Of a stretch of 36,354 nucleotides of DNA, positions 1 through 8,700 are shown piece by piece. Positions within the stretch are counted from its first letter, which is position 1. Each line of letters starts with the position of its first letter. Under the pieces are notes generated by a model, which worked only from the letters and a program-made list of their open reading frames with translations, was not told where the DNA came from and ran no database searches. The stretch is from Martinezella miluonensis. Lineage in GTDB: Bacteria; Pseudomonadota; Alphaproteobacteria; Rhizobiales; Rhizobiaceae. The position numbers and the translations under genes were made by a program. The stretch lies in assembly GCF_900094545.1 (NCBI RefSeq), contig NZ_FMAH01000058.1, forward strand, positions 1-36,354. The letters run 5' to 3'.

Positions 1-340
1 CCGCGAGCGCACCGACGCCCACCGCAAGACATCCTGGGGCAAGGCGATCTACAAGCGGCGGAAGGAGACGGTCGAGCGCTCCTTTGCCGATGCCAAGCAA
101 CTCCACGGTCACCGATACGCCCGCTTCCGAAGTCTCGTGTGCGTCAGATGCCAGTGCCTGCTGGCTGCCGCCGCCCAGAACATCAAGAAGATCGCAATGG
201 CCCTCACAAAGGCGCCAAAGCCAAGCATGGCCTGAGCAGATCAGGCCGTTTCAACAAAATCGAAACGCCACCTTCTCAAAAGCATCAATCCGCAAACACA
301 AAACCCGCCGAAAATATCGACGGGTTTGTCAGCGGTCTGA
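1..340 (+). mobile_element. 3' part of an IS1182/IS5-like insertion sequence
   Basis: This is the right-hand end of an insertion sequence cut by the window edge. It holds the end of the transposase gene, about 65 nt of filler, a terminator-like hairpin (AAACCCG paired with CGGGTTT, 300-326) and the terminal sequence TTTGTCAGCGGTCTGA ending at 340. The same terminal sequence closes the inverted copy at the other edge of the window, which is what fixes the IS boundary here. The left half of the element is outside the window. Confidence 0.75.
2..235 (+). CDS. Transposase C-terminal fragment, DDE type (IS1182/IS5-like)
   Basis: The last 77 codons of a transposase are open from the window edge to TGA at 233-235. 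The stretch YKRRKETVERSFADAK carries the C-terminal part of a DDE catalytic domain: the glutamate of VERSF followed seven residues later by lysine, in a Y...K...E(6)K signature of IS4/IS5/IS1182 transposases. The tail HGHRYARFRSL...AAAAQNIKKIA is typical of the rhizobial members. It is 5'-partial only because the window starts here; nothing shows that the gene itself is broken. Family assignment between IS1182 and IS5 is from memory of motifs and would need the full element. Confidence 0.8.
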   Translation, partial: RERTDAHRKTSWGKAIYKRRKETVERSFADAKQLHGHRYARFRSLVCVRCQCLLAAAAQNIKKIAMALTKAPKPSMA

Positions 341-364
341 GCCCCGGCCTGCCGGGGCTTTCTC
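340..364 (+). terminator. Intrinsic-terminator-like hairpin abutting the IS end
   Basis: AGCCCCGGC (340-348), a two-base loop and GCCGGGGCT (351-359) form a perfect 9-bp stem, followed by TTTCTCT. The first base of the stem is the last base of the IS terminal sequence. The gene this hairpin once served would lie to the left and is separated by the IS. Confidence 0.6.
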
Positions 365-488
365 TATAATGGGCAGCAGGTGGCAGGCGTCCCATCGCAT
401 GGAGTTTTCACTATCGGCTCCCTTGCTCGGCATTCGAAGTAGAACCGAGCCGACTGTGACAGTTCGATAACAGAACGAGGGCAAAATC

Positions 489-517
489 CTTGATATCAGT
501 GGTAAAAGCCACCACAT
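489..517 (+). promoter_or_regulatory. Candidate RpoH-like (heat-shock) promoter of hspQ
   Basis: CTTGAT (489-494), a 17-nt spacer and CCACAT (512-517) lie 25 nt before the hspQ start. This resembles the CTTG-type -35 box and C-rich -10 box of sigma-32/RpoH promoters in proteobacteria, though the -10 match is partial. A heat-shock gene downstream makes the reading reasonable. It is an inference from sequence alone. Confidence 0.35.
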
Positions 518-541
518 GATGAATTGAAAGGAAGTCGTGCC

Positions 542-871
542 ATGAAACAACGAAACGCAAAATTCAATATTGGCGACGTGGTTCGACACCGGATGTTCCC
601 CTTCCGTGGTGTCATCTTCGATGTCGATCCGGAATTCGCAAATACCGAGGAATGGTGGAATTCCATCCCGGCCGAAGTGCGTCCCAGCAAGGACCAGCCC
701 TTCTACCACCTTCTCGCCGAAAATGACGAGACGGAATATGTCGCATACGTATCGGAACAGAATCTGGTCAACGACGAGAGCGGCGTTCCGCTCCGCAATC
801 CGCACGTCGCCCAGATTTTTGATCAGGCGCCGACCGGCCAGCTCAAACCCAAGATGAGCCTCGCCCACTAG
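542..871 (+). CDS. hspQ: Heat shock protein HspQ (YccV-like hemimethylated-DNA-binding fold)
   Basis: 109 aa. HspQ is a small cytoplasmic protein; in enterics it promotes turnover of mutant DnaA and acts as a specificity-enhancing factor for Lon. The N-terminal FNIGDVVRHRMFPFRGVIFDVDPEF and the central PFYHLLAENDETEYVAYVSEQNL are characteristic of the family, as is the length of about 105-110 aa. The ATG at 542 is chosen because AAAGGAAG (527-534) sits at good spacing; an upstream in-frame start at 524 would put the ribosome binding site inside the gene. It is a single-gene unit with its own terminator, and a possible RpoH-like promoter precedes it. Confidence 0.9.
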   Translation: MKQRNAKFNIGDVVRHRMFPFRGVIFDVDPEFANTEEWWNSIPAEVRPSKDQPFYHLLAENDETEYVAYVSEQNLVNDESGVPLRNPHVAQIFDQAPTGQLKPKMSLAH

Positions 872-898
872 GCGTCTCCAAATTCCAACCATTTCCGA

Positions 899-926
899 GG
901 GAAGGTGCCCCAACGCCTTCCCTTTT
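899..926 (+). terminator. Intrinsic terminator of hspQ
   Basis: GGGAAGG (899-905) and CCTTCCC (916-922) form a stem with a 10-nt loop, followed by TTTT. It starts 28 nt after the hspQ stop codon. Confidence 0.7.
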
Positions 927-968
927 CGTTTGGGTGACACAGTGCGCAGGGATTGGCGATGGGCAAAG

Positions 969-1000
969 AAAAAGCCCGGAGCGATCCGGGCTTTTTCTTT
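969..1000. terminator. Bidirectional intrinsic terminator between hspQ and the IalB-like gene
   Basis: AAAAAGCCCGGA (969-980) pairs with TCCGGGCTTTTT (985-996) across a 4-nt loop. The stem carries an A-tract on one side and a T-tract on the other, so it can terminate transcription in both directions. It lies 29 nt beyond the stop of the leftward IalB-like gene and serves mainly that gene. Confidence 0.85.
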
Positions 1001-1028
1001 CGTAAGATGAATGAAGCTCTCGGTCAGC

Positions 1029-1691
1029 TTACTGCTGCTTGGCAGCCTTCTGGGCGTCTTCCAGCTTCTTGCGTGCTTCCTCAGCCTTCTTCTGCATGCT
1101 GTCCTGCAGGCTCTTCTGGCTTTCGGCAAGCTTGCTGTCGGAGATCGCCGGGCCGTCAAAGGCAGCGCCAAAGCCGGACAGCGAGATCTTGATCGGGTTC
1201 GGCGCGCGACGGAAGTTGATCGAGGTGAAGGTGACGTCGGTGCCCTTCTTCAGCGAAGCGATCATAGCGTCGGTGACAGGAACTTCCGCGGTGCACTTGT
1301 CGGGAAGGCAGACTGCGTAGTCGAGCTTCTGGCCCTTGCCGCCATCAACCTGCATGGTGATGCCAGGCGGGATCAGACGAGCCGTCGGAACCGAAATCTG
1401 CAGGATCTTGCGGTTAACCTTGCCGTCGACGGAGATAAGGCCGACTGCCGTAACGAGCTGGCCGTTGTTGGCCATGATCAGGTTCTGAACGATGCAGATA
1501 TCCGCATCGTCCTGCTTGGCGCAGGTTTTGTACCAGCCGAGACGCGGCTGGTTGGGATCGCTACCACCACCTTCGGCAGGAGCTGCGTTGGACGCATCCT
1601 GAGCAAAGACAGCTGCCGGCATGGCCGCACCGATCATGAGAGCCAGAGCAGAGAGACCTGCCCGCATTTTGTTGTCAGTCTTGAACATCAT
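1029..1691 (-). CDS. Invasion-associated locus B (IalB) family periplasmic protein
   Basis: 220 aa. An N-terminal signal peptide runs to about residue 30 (cleavage near VFA-QDAS). The mature part has the IalB-family layout: PRLGWYKTC near the start, four cysteines in two pairs (TCAKQDDADIC and VCLPDKC) suited to disulfides, and the central PTARLIPPGITMQVDGG block. The last 36 residues are a charged alanine-rich helix likely to form a coiled coil. The start is set by AGGAGG at 1702-1707, 10 nt before the ATG at 1691; a second ATG follows directly. The molecular role of IalB homologues in soil bacteria is not established. It is divergent from the YejA-like gene. Confidence 0.85.
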   Translation of the reverse strand: MMFKTDNKMRAGLSALALMIGAAMPAAVFAQDASNAAPAEGGGSDPNQPRLGWYKTCAKQDDADICIVQNLIMANNGQLVTAVGLISVDGKVNRKILQISVPTARLIPPGITMQVDGGKGQKLDYAVCLPDKCTAEVPVTDAMIASLKKGTDVTFTSINFRRAPNPIKISLSGFGAAFDGPAISDSKLAESQKSLQDSMQKKAEEARKKLEDAQKAAKQQ

Positions 1692-1955
1692 AGCGAAACC
1701 GCCTCCTGAAATCCGCTGCGGGACGACAGCGCGCCGTCCCATGCAATTCGGGTCAAACCGTCGTCCACCTGTCGAATGAATAAGGCAAATACATGACCCG
1801 AGAAACCCGGCACCCCTGTTACATCGCACCGGCGCGGATATCCAGCGTTTCTTTGGTCTTTTCTATCGAGACCTAAGAATTCCACGGTCGCGTGTTGAAT
1901 TCGGCACGCTCATGATAAGGTTCGGCCGAATCGTACCCTTACCGGAAAGGATGCC

Positions 1956-3767
1956 ATGCAAGCGCTCCGGATCGCTGTCTTCCTGCTCTTCGCAACATTG
2001 TGCAATGCCGCAGCGGCGCAACCGCTCTATGGCATCGCGATGCATGGCGAGCCGGCGCTGCCGGCGGATTTCAAGCATTTGCCCTACGTCAATCCGGACG
2101 TCAAAAAAGGCGGCCGCATCAGCTATGGTGTCGTCGGTACTTTCGACAACCTCAACCCCTTTATTCTGAAGAGCATGCGCACAACCGCGCGCGGCATGTG
2201 GGACCCTGAGTACGGCAATCTCATATTCGAACCACTGATGGTGCGCTCGCGCGACGAGCCATTCACGCTCTATGGGCTGCTGGCGCAGACGGTCGAATGG
2301 GACGACAGCCGGAGCTACATCCAGTTCAATCTCAATCCCGATGCCAAATGGTCGGATGGGCCGCCGGTGACGCCGGATGACGTGATCTTTACCTTCCAGC
2401 TCCTGCGCGACAAGGGCCGAGTTCCCTTCTCTTCCTGGCTCGAAACGATCGCCAGTATCGAGAAAATCGGCGATCACGGCGTGCTGGTCCGCTTTAACGA
2501 GAAGGGTAACCGCGAGACGCCGCTGATCATCGCATCGTCGCTGCCCATCCTGCCGAAGCACGCGACCGACCCCGACAGCTTTGAGCGCACGACGCTCGGC
2601 ACCCCAATCGGCTCTGGCCCCTATCGGGTGAAAAGCGTCGACCCCGGCCAGCGAATCGTTTTCGAGCGCAATCCCGATTACTGGGGCAGGAATATCCCGA
2701 CGAAGGTCGGTATCGACAATTACGATCAGATCGCGGTGAACTACTTCCTGCAGGACACGACCGTATTCGAATCCTTCAAGAAGGGCGATCTCGATATCTA
2801 TCAGGATGGCAGCCCCGCCCATTGGCAGAAGGCCTATAACTTCCCGGCCGTAGGCGCCGGAGCCGTGGTAAAAGAGACGTTTACGCCGAAGCTGCCGAGC
2901 GGCATGCTGGGCTTCGTCTTCAACACGCGCCGGCCGATCTTTGCCGACAAGAATGTGCGCAAGGGCCTGGCGCTTGCCTTCGATTTCGAATGGTTCAACC
3001 GCAACCTTGCCTCCAGCGCCTATACGCGCACCGAGAGCTACTGGCAGAATTCCGATCTGTCCTCCTTCGGTGTTCCCGCCGATGCCAACGAACTTGCCAT
3101 GCTCGGCCCGATCAAGGACCACATCGACGCCGACGTGCTTGATGGCACTTACAAGCTCCCGATCAGCGACGGTTCCGGCCGCGACCGCAAGATCCTGCGG
3201 AAGGCCGTCAATTTTCTCAAGCAAGGCGGCTACTCGATCAAGGGCGAACGCATGGTCGACAGCACCGGTCGGCAGCTCAACTTCGAGATCATGACGCAGA
3301 ATGCCGATCAGGAGCGCATCGCCATCGCCTATCGCCGCTCGCTGGCGTTGCTCGGCATCGCGGTCACCATTCGTACCGTCGATGATTCGCAGTACCAGCT
3401 GCGTACGACCAATTACGACTACGACGTGATCATCAAATCCTATCCGTCATCGCTATCGCCAGGTATCGAGCAGGTCGGGCGCTGGGGTTCCGTTGCCGCG
3501 AAGACGCCGGGCAGCCTGAATTTCGCAGGAGTCGCGGATCCAGATGTCGATATGCTGATCGATCATTTCCTGACGGCGCATTCGGCCGAAGAATTCCGCG
3601 ATGCCGTGCGATCCTTCGATCGGATCCTGATATCAGGCTATTATGTTGCGCCGCTTTATCACATCGCGCAGCAATGGGTGGCACGGCGCAGCCACGTCGC
3701 CCATCCCGAGACATTGCCGCTCTACGGCTATCAGCTGCCCGCCTGGTGGGATGCATCCGCACAATAA
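1956..3767 (+). CDS. ABC transporter substrate-binding protein, family 5 (YejA-like oligopeptide binding)
   Basis: 603 aa. It has a signal peptide to about residue 21, then a full family-5 extracellular solute-binding domain of the YejA subgroup. Marker stretches are HGEPALPADFKHLPYVNPDVKKGG, FDNLNPF, KWSDGPPVTPDDVIFTF and GSGPYRVKSVDPGQRIVFERNPDYWG. YejA-type proteins bind peptides such as microcin C or murein-derived peptides in the periplasm and deliver them to YejBEF. No permease or ATPase gene lies next to it, so it must use a transporter encoded elsewhere or act alone. GGAAAGG lies 7 nt before the ATG at 1956. It is followed by the FrnE-like gene after 205 nt and is probably monocistronic. 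Confidence 0.88.
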   Translation: MQALRIAVFLLFATLCNAAAAQPLYGIAMHGEPALPADFKHLPYVNPDVKKGGRISYGVVGTFDNLNPFILKSMRTTARGMWDPEYGNLIFEPLMVRSRDEPFTLYGLLAQTVEWDDSRSYIQFNLNPDAKWSDGPPVTPDDVIFTFQLLRDKGRVPFSSWLETIASIEKIGDHGVLVRFNEKGNRETPLIIASSLPILPKHATDPDSFERTTLGTPIGSGPYRVKSVDPGQRIVFERNPDYWGRNIPTKVGIDNYDQIAVNYFLQDTTVFESFKKGDLDIYQDGSPAHWQKAYNFPAVGAGAVVKETFTPKLPSGMLGFVFNTRRPIFADKNVRKGLALAFDFEWFNRNLASSAYTRTESYWQNSDLSSFGVPADANELAMLGPIKDHIDADVLDGTYKLPISDGSGRDRKILRKAVNFLKQGGYSIKGERMVDSTGRQLNFEIMTQNADQERIAIAYRRSLALLGIAVTIRTVDDSQYQLRTTNYDYDVIIKSYPSSLSPGIEQVGRWGSVAAKTPGSLNFAGVADPDVDMLIDHFLTAHSAEEFRDAVRSFDRILISGYYVAPLYHIAQQWVARRSHVAHPETLPLYGYQLPAWWDASAQ

Positions 3768-3849
3768 TATGCGCTGCGTTCACGCTGGTTCCCTTTCGGT
3801 AACTGGTTGAAGCCGTCCCCGCAAAAGCTTAGATGGTGGAAACGAGCCA

Positions 3850-3970
3850 AAGCGCATTGCGATTTTTCAAATTCGCATCCTGCGCTTGAGGTCTTTTATT
3901 TACGTATGTCGTTATCGCAAAGCTGCTGTAAGCGTTTGCTCGACATGCTTTCGGAACCGAAAGGAAAGAA
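3850..3970. repeat. Candidate rhizobial intergenic palindromic repeat (RIME-like)
   Basis: An imperfect palindrome (AAGCGCA 3850-3856 with TGCGCTT 3881-3887, and TGCGA 3858-3862 with TCGCA 3873-3877) is followed by a T-rich block and a CTCGACATGCTTTC motif. This composition resembles the dispersed intergenic mosaic elements common in Rhizobium genomes. It fills most of the 205-nt gap before the FrnE-like gene. No second copy is visible in this window, so the repeat status is from recognition only. Confidence 0.4.
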
Positions 3971-3972
3971 CC

Positions 3973-4644
3973 ATGGAACGCATCACGATCGACATCGTCT
4001 CGGACGTCGTCTGCCCATGGTGCTATCTCGGCAAGGCCCGGCTGGAGCTGGCGATTGCCGAGGTGCAGGACGAGGTGGGCGTCGACCTCAACTGGCGGCC
4101 CTACCGCCTGAACCCGGACTATCCGCCCGAAGGCGTCGACCAGAAGAAGGCGCTCGAGCAGAAGCTAGGCGGCGCGGAGCGTGTCGCGCAGGGGCACAAG
4201 ATGCTGACGGATCTCGGCCGCGAGGTGGGAATCAAGTTCGATTTCGACGCCATCAAGATCGGTCCGAACACGCTCGACGCGCACCGCCTCATCCATTGGG
4301 CCGTCACCGAAAGCCGCGAAAAACAGGACAAGGTCGTCGACGCGCTGTTCAAGGCTAATTTCGAAGAGGGCCGCAACGTCGGGGATCACGCAGTTTTGCT
4401 CGATATCGCCGAAAAGGCTGGCCTTGACCGCTCCGTCATCGCGACACTTCTCGCCTCCGACGCCGATCGCGACCTGATTGTCGGCGAGATCGAAGCCGCC
4501 CAGAAGATCGGCGTCACCGGCGTCCCCTTCTTCATCTTCGACCAGCAATACGCGGTTAGCGGCGCTCAGACGCCGGATGTGCTGGCAGGCGCACTGCGTG
4601 ATATTGCCAAGATGAAGTCCGAGGCGCGGGCTGGGATGAATTGA
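3973..4644 (+). CDS. DsbA-family oxidoreductase, FrnE/2-hydroxychromene-2-carboxylate isomerase-like
   Basis: 223 aa, no signal peptide, so cytoplasmic. The thioredoxin-fold active site CPWC is at residues 14-17 (DVVCPWCYLGK), and the cis-proline loop GVTGVPFF is near residue 180, with the helical insertion between them as in FrnE and polyketide-type DsbA relatives. FrnE homologues are linked to disulfide isomerisation and oxidative-stress tolerance in other bacteria. The ATG at 3973 is chosen because AAGGAAAG (3961-3968) lies just before it; an upstream extension would add 29 residues inside the intergenic repeat. It could be co-opted for a specific substrate that cannot be read from sequence. 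Confidence 0.88.
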   Translation: MERITIDIVSDVVCPWCYLGKARLELAIAEVQDEVGVDLNWRPYRLNPDYPPEGVDQKKALEQKLGGAERVAQGHKMLTDLGREVGIKFDFDAIKIGPNTLDAHRLIHWAVTESREKQDKVVDALFKANFEEGRNVGDHAVLLDIAEKAGLDRSVIATLLASDADRDLIVGEIEAAQKIGVTGVPFFIFDQQYAVSGAQTPDVLAGALRDIAKMKSEARAGMN

Positions 4645-4692
4645 GCGGCGGCCACGGATTTTAGCCGTTGCATCATGGATGTCACGGGCGTC

Positions 4693-4712
4693 GTCTCCAA
4701 AGAGTTGGAGAC
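4693..4712. repeat. Perfect 8-bp hairpin after the FrnE-like gene
   Basis: GTCTCCAA (4693-4700), AGAG loop, TTGGAGAC (4705-4712). It lies 48 nt after the FrnE-like stop codon and may stop or stabilise that transcript, but no T-tract follows. Confidence 0.45.
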
Positions 4713-4801
4713 CGCACGGACTCTGTTACGCGAACCGGATGGCCGTTCTCGCGGGGCATGCCGCGATCGAATGCAGCCTCATTGCGCGCCGACACATCGT
4801 T

Positions 4802-4832
4802 TCTGGCAGCGGAGGTTCGATCCGCTGCCAGA
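4802..4832. repeat. Perfect 12-bp inverted repeat downstream of the GYD gene
   Basis: TCTGGCAGCGGA (4802-4813) and TCCGCTGCCAGA (4821-4832) flank a 7-nt loop. It lies between two convergent genes, 22 nt after the GYD stop codon. A terminator role is likely from position, but there is no T-tract on either strand. Confidence 0.55.
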
Positions 4833-4854
4833 GATGTTTCAACCAGTGGTCTGC

Positions 4855-5187
4855 TTATTTTGCCGGGGGCTTGTAGGAAGATGCGATTGTGCCCGCCTTC
4901 TGTTGCGCAGCCTTGAATTCCGCGCCCGTGTAGGCTCGCACGGTTTTGACATTCGATACGGCTCCCGATGCGCTGATGACGAGAAGTGCGGGGATCAGGT
5001 CAGCACCATCGTCGAATTCCGTGATTGCCATCCAGTCGGTTTCGCCGGTCGTGAGATAGAAAGAATGCAGTTTCCCGCCCGCTGCTTCCATGACGCCACG
5101 GGCCGCCTTTTCTCGGTTCGATGGATTGTCAATCATTCCCTTCGCTGAAGTGGCTGTATAGCACCCTGTTGTTACGAAAAGTGGCAT
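4855..5187 (-). CDS. GYD domain-containing protein
   Basis: 110 aa, a compact ferredoxin-like alpha/beta protein. It matches the GYD family: PLFVTTGCYT at the N-terminus, a helix ending in GGKLHSFYLTTGETDW, then FDDGADLIPALLVISASGAVSNVKTVRAYT. The function of the family is unknown; members often accompany small-molecule metabolism genes. GGGAGG (5195-5200) lies 7 nt before the ATG and fixes the start. It stands alone, convergent with the FrnE-like gene and divergent from the chrA remnant. Confidence 0.85.
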   Translation of the reverse strand: MPLFVTTGCYTATSAKGMIDNPSNREKAARGVMEAAGGKLHSFYLTTGETDWMAITEFDDGADLIPALLVISASGAVSNVKTVRAYTGAEFKAAQQKAGTIASSYKPPAK

Positions 5188-5290
5188 AGGACATCCTCCC
5201 TCGACAATTGAGCAGATCGGTTGATCTGCGGAATACTTATTATCTCAAAAAACTTGGCGTTAGACGAGCGTCGGACCGCAGAGCGTTAGA

Positions 5291-5650
5291 TTGGCCGCCG
5301 CCTGTCTCGGCGCTGTCATGGGGGCCTGCCCCCGATGGCCTGTTTGGCGCAGCGATCTGCCTAGTCGCGATCCTTCTGCCTGAATTCTTGCTGCTCTTGG
5401 GCGCGTTGCCGTTCTGGGACAGCCTACAGAAGCGCCGGATGGCTCAAGCCGCCATGCATGGCGCGAACGCTGCCGTAGTCGGCATTCTCGGCGCGGCTCT
5501 TTATCGCCCCGTGTGGACCAGCGCGGCGCTCAAATTCAGACGATTTTGCGCTCGCGTTGACAGGGTTCATCGCGTCGGCTGTCTGGAAGGCTCGGCCGTG
5601 GATTGCTGTGCTCTCGATGGCGATGGGTGGCATCGTGCTTCCACGTAGAC
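5291..5650 (+). pseudogene. chrA: Remnant of a ChrA chromate transporter (C-terminal part, two frameshifts)
   Basis: Three consecutive reading frames together spell the end of a ChrA/CHR-family membrane transporter. The first gives AACLGAVMG (from 5291), the second gives PDGLFGAAICLVAILLPEF and LGALPFWDSLQKRR, then AAVVGILGAALYRPVWTSA, and the third gives FALALTGFIASAVWKARPW. The first switch is near the G-run at about 5320 and the second near 5535. About 115 residues survive of a family usually near 400 aa, so most of the N-terminal side is gone. No start codon or ribosome binding site is attached. It is a decayed gene in the 513-nt gap between the GYD gene and mfd. Confidence 0.65.
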
Positions 5651-5700
5651 CGCAATGGGCCGAAAACGGGCCAATATCACAGGGCTGCCAATTACCGTCC

Positions 5701-8700
5701 CTACTTTGCCAATTCCGCCAGCTGCGTCATCACCACAGCCGCGCCCTGTAGCCTCTTCTCCGGCGTCGGCAAGTCGCGGGTGAGGAACACGCTGTGGTCG
5801 GGGCGGATCTTTGCCATCGTGCCCTGCTTGCCGATGTAGCCGACGAGATTGGCCGGGTTCGGGAATTCCTTGTTGCGGAACTGCACGACGACGCCCTTCG
5901 GGCCAGCATCGAGCTTCTCGACATTGGCGATGCGGCAGAGCGACTTGATGTAGACGATCTTCAGCAGATGCTGGACCTCGATCGGCATCGGCCCGAACCG
6001 ATCGATCAATTCGGCGCCGAAACCGTCGATTTCCTTGATCTCGGTGATTTCGCCCAGACGGCGATAGAGCGCCATGCGCAGATGTAAGTCCGGCACATAG
6101 GCGTCGGGGATCATGACCGGCGTGCCGACGGAGATCTGTGGCGACCAGCCGGTATCCTGGATCTCGTCGACACCCTTGACCTCGGCGACGGCCTCCTCGA
6201 GCATCTGCTGGTAAAGCTCGAAGCCGACTTCCTTGATATGGCCGGACTGTTCCTCGCCGAGCAGATTGCCGGCGCCTCGGATGTCAAGATCGTGGCTGGC
6301 AAGCTGGAAGCCTGCGCCAAGCGTATCCAGCGATTGCAGCACTTTCAGCCGGCGCTCCGCTGTCGTCGTCAGCACCTTGTTGACAGGCAGCGTGAAGAGC
6401 GCGAAGGCGCGGACCTTGGAACGGCCGACACGGCCGCGGAGCTGATAGAGCTGGGCAAGGCCGAACATGTCAGCGCGATGGACGATTAGCGTGTTGGCCG
6501 TCGGCACGTCGAGACCGGATTCGACGATAGTGGTCGATAGCAGCACGTCATAACGGCCCTCGTAGAAGGCGTTCATGATGTCTTCCAGCTCGCCGGCCGG
6601 CATCTGGCCGTGGGCGACAGCCACCTTCAGCTCCGGCACATCCGATTGCAGGAAGGCATGGATATCGGCAAGATCGGCGAGGCGCGGGCAGACATAGAAG
6701 CTCTGACCGCCACGGTAATGCTCGCGCATCAGCGTTTCGCGGATAACGAGCGAATCGAAGGGCGAGATGAAGGTGCGCACCGCCATGCGGTCGACTGGCG
6801 GCGTGGTGATGAGCGACAGCTCACGCACGCCGGTCATGGCAAGCTGCAGCGTGCGCGGGATCGGCGTTGCCGAGAGCGTCAGCACATGCACGTCGCTCTT
6901 CAGCTCCTTCAAGCGCTCCTTGTGCTTGACGCCGAAATGCTGCTCCTCGTCGATGACGAGAAGGCCGAGATTGGCGAACTGGATGCCGGCGCCCAGCAGC
7001 GCATGCGTGCCGACGACAATATCCGTCTTGCCTTCAGCCACTTCCTTCTTGGTAAGCGCCAGGTCCTTGGCGCCGACCAGGCGTGACGCCTGCTGGATGC
7101 GGATCGGCAGGCCGCGGAAGCGCTCCGAGAAGGTCTTGAAGTGCTGGCGGGAGAGCAAGGTTGTGGGAACGACGACGGCGACCTGAGCGCCGTTCATCGC
7201 GGCGACGAAGGCGGCACGCAGCGCCACTTCCGTCTTGCCGAAGCCGACGTCGCCGCAGACGAGGCGATCCATCGGCCGGCCAGCGCCGAGATCCTCGCGC
7301 ACCGCCTCGATGGCGTTCATCTGGTCGTCGGTTTCGTCATAGGGGAAGCGGGCGGCAAACTCGTCATAGAGGCCGTCCGGCGTCGCCAGCACAGGCGCAT
7401 GGCGCGTCAGGCGTTCAGCCGCGACGCGGATCAAGGCGCCCGCCATGTCAAGCAGGCGCTTCTTGAGCTTGGCCTTGCGCATCTGCCAGGCGCCGCCGCC
7501 GAGCTTGTCGAGCTGGGCCTCGGTGCCCTCGCCGCCATAGCGCGAGAGAAGATCGATGTTTTCGACCGGCAGGAAGAGCTTGGCCTCGTCGGCATAGAGC
7601 AATTCGAGACAAGCGTGTGGCGCACCCGCCGCCTCGATGGTTCTCAGCCCGACGAAACGGCCTATGCCGTGTTCGGCATGAACGACGATCGAGCCTTCGT
7701 CGAGACCGGCCACTTCCGAGATGAAATCGGCGGCCCGCTTGCGGCGCTTGGAGCGGCGCACCATGCGGTCACCGAGAATATCCTGTTCGCCGATGATGAC
7801 CAGATCGCCGGCCTCGAAACCGGCCTCCAGGCTAAGCACGGCGGCGGCCGCCTCGCCTTTCGCCAAGCCACCAAGGTCCTTGAAAGCCTCGATCGTCTTG
7901 ACACGTGCCAGCCCATGCTCGGCCAGCACCTGCAGCAGGCGGTCGAGCGAGCCTTCGGTCCAGGCTGTGATCAGCACCTTGCTGCCAGTGGCACGCTTGT
8001 CGGCAATATGCTTGACGACAGCGTCGAACACGTTGACACGCTCGCTATCGGCGCTGTCAGTCGCAGATCGCGCCCAGCGCAGCCCTTGCCGGGCTTCGAG
8101 GCTCACAACGCGGCGCGCCTCGCCCTCATGCTCGTTGAAAGGCGATATGCGGACGGCGCCGAACGCATCGAGCGCATTCCCGAAGGCCTTGCCATCGAGA
8201 TAGAGCTGGCCCGGGGTAACGGGCTTGTATGGCGTGCCCTGCGCCATCTGGCCCTTGCCTTGCTGGCCGGAGTTCAGGCGGGCGTCGTAATAGTCGAAGA
8301 CGAGCTTCGAGCGCTCCTCGGCGGCCTCGCGTATCGTGTGGTCGCTTACCAGCCGGAAGCCCCTGAGATAATCGAATACCGTCTCCAGCTTCTCATAGAA
8401 CAGCGGCAGCCAGTGTTCCATGCCGGCATAGCGGCGCCCTTCGGAAACGGCGACATAGAGCGCGTCATCGCGGGTGGCGGCGCCGAAGGCCGAGAGATAG
8501 CTCTTGCGGAAGCGGCTGATCGTATCCGGCGTCAGCGTCACCTCGCTCATCGGATTGAGATCGAGCGAGCGGACCTGCCCCGTCGTGCGCTGGCTGGCGG
8601 GATCGAAGCTGCGAATGCTTTCCAGCGTATCGCCGAAGAAATCGAGGCGCACCGGCTCTTCCGTACCCGGAACGAAGACGTCAAGAATGCCGCCGCGCAC

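Noticed and set aside
1863..3224. Open frame of 453 codons on the minus strand across the YejA-like gene
   Set aside because: Antisense to a recognisable solute-binding protein; composition reflects codon bias of the other strand.
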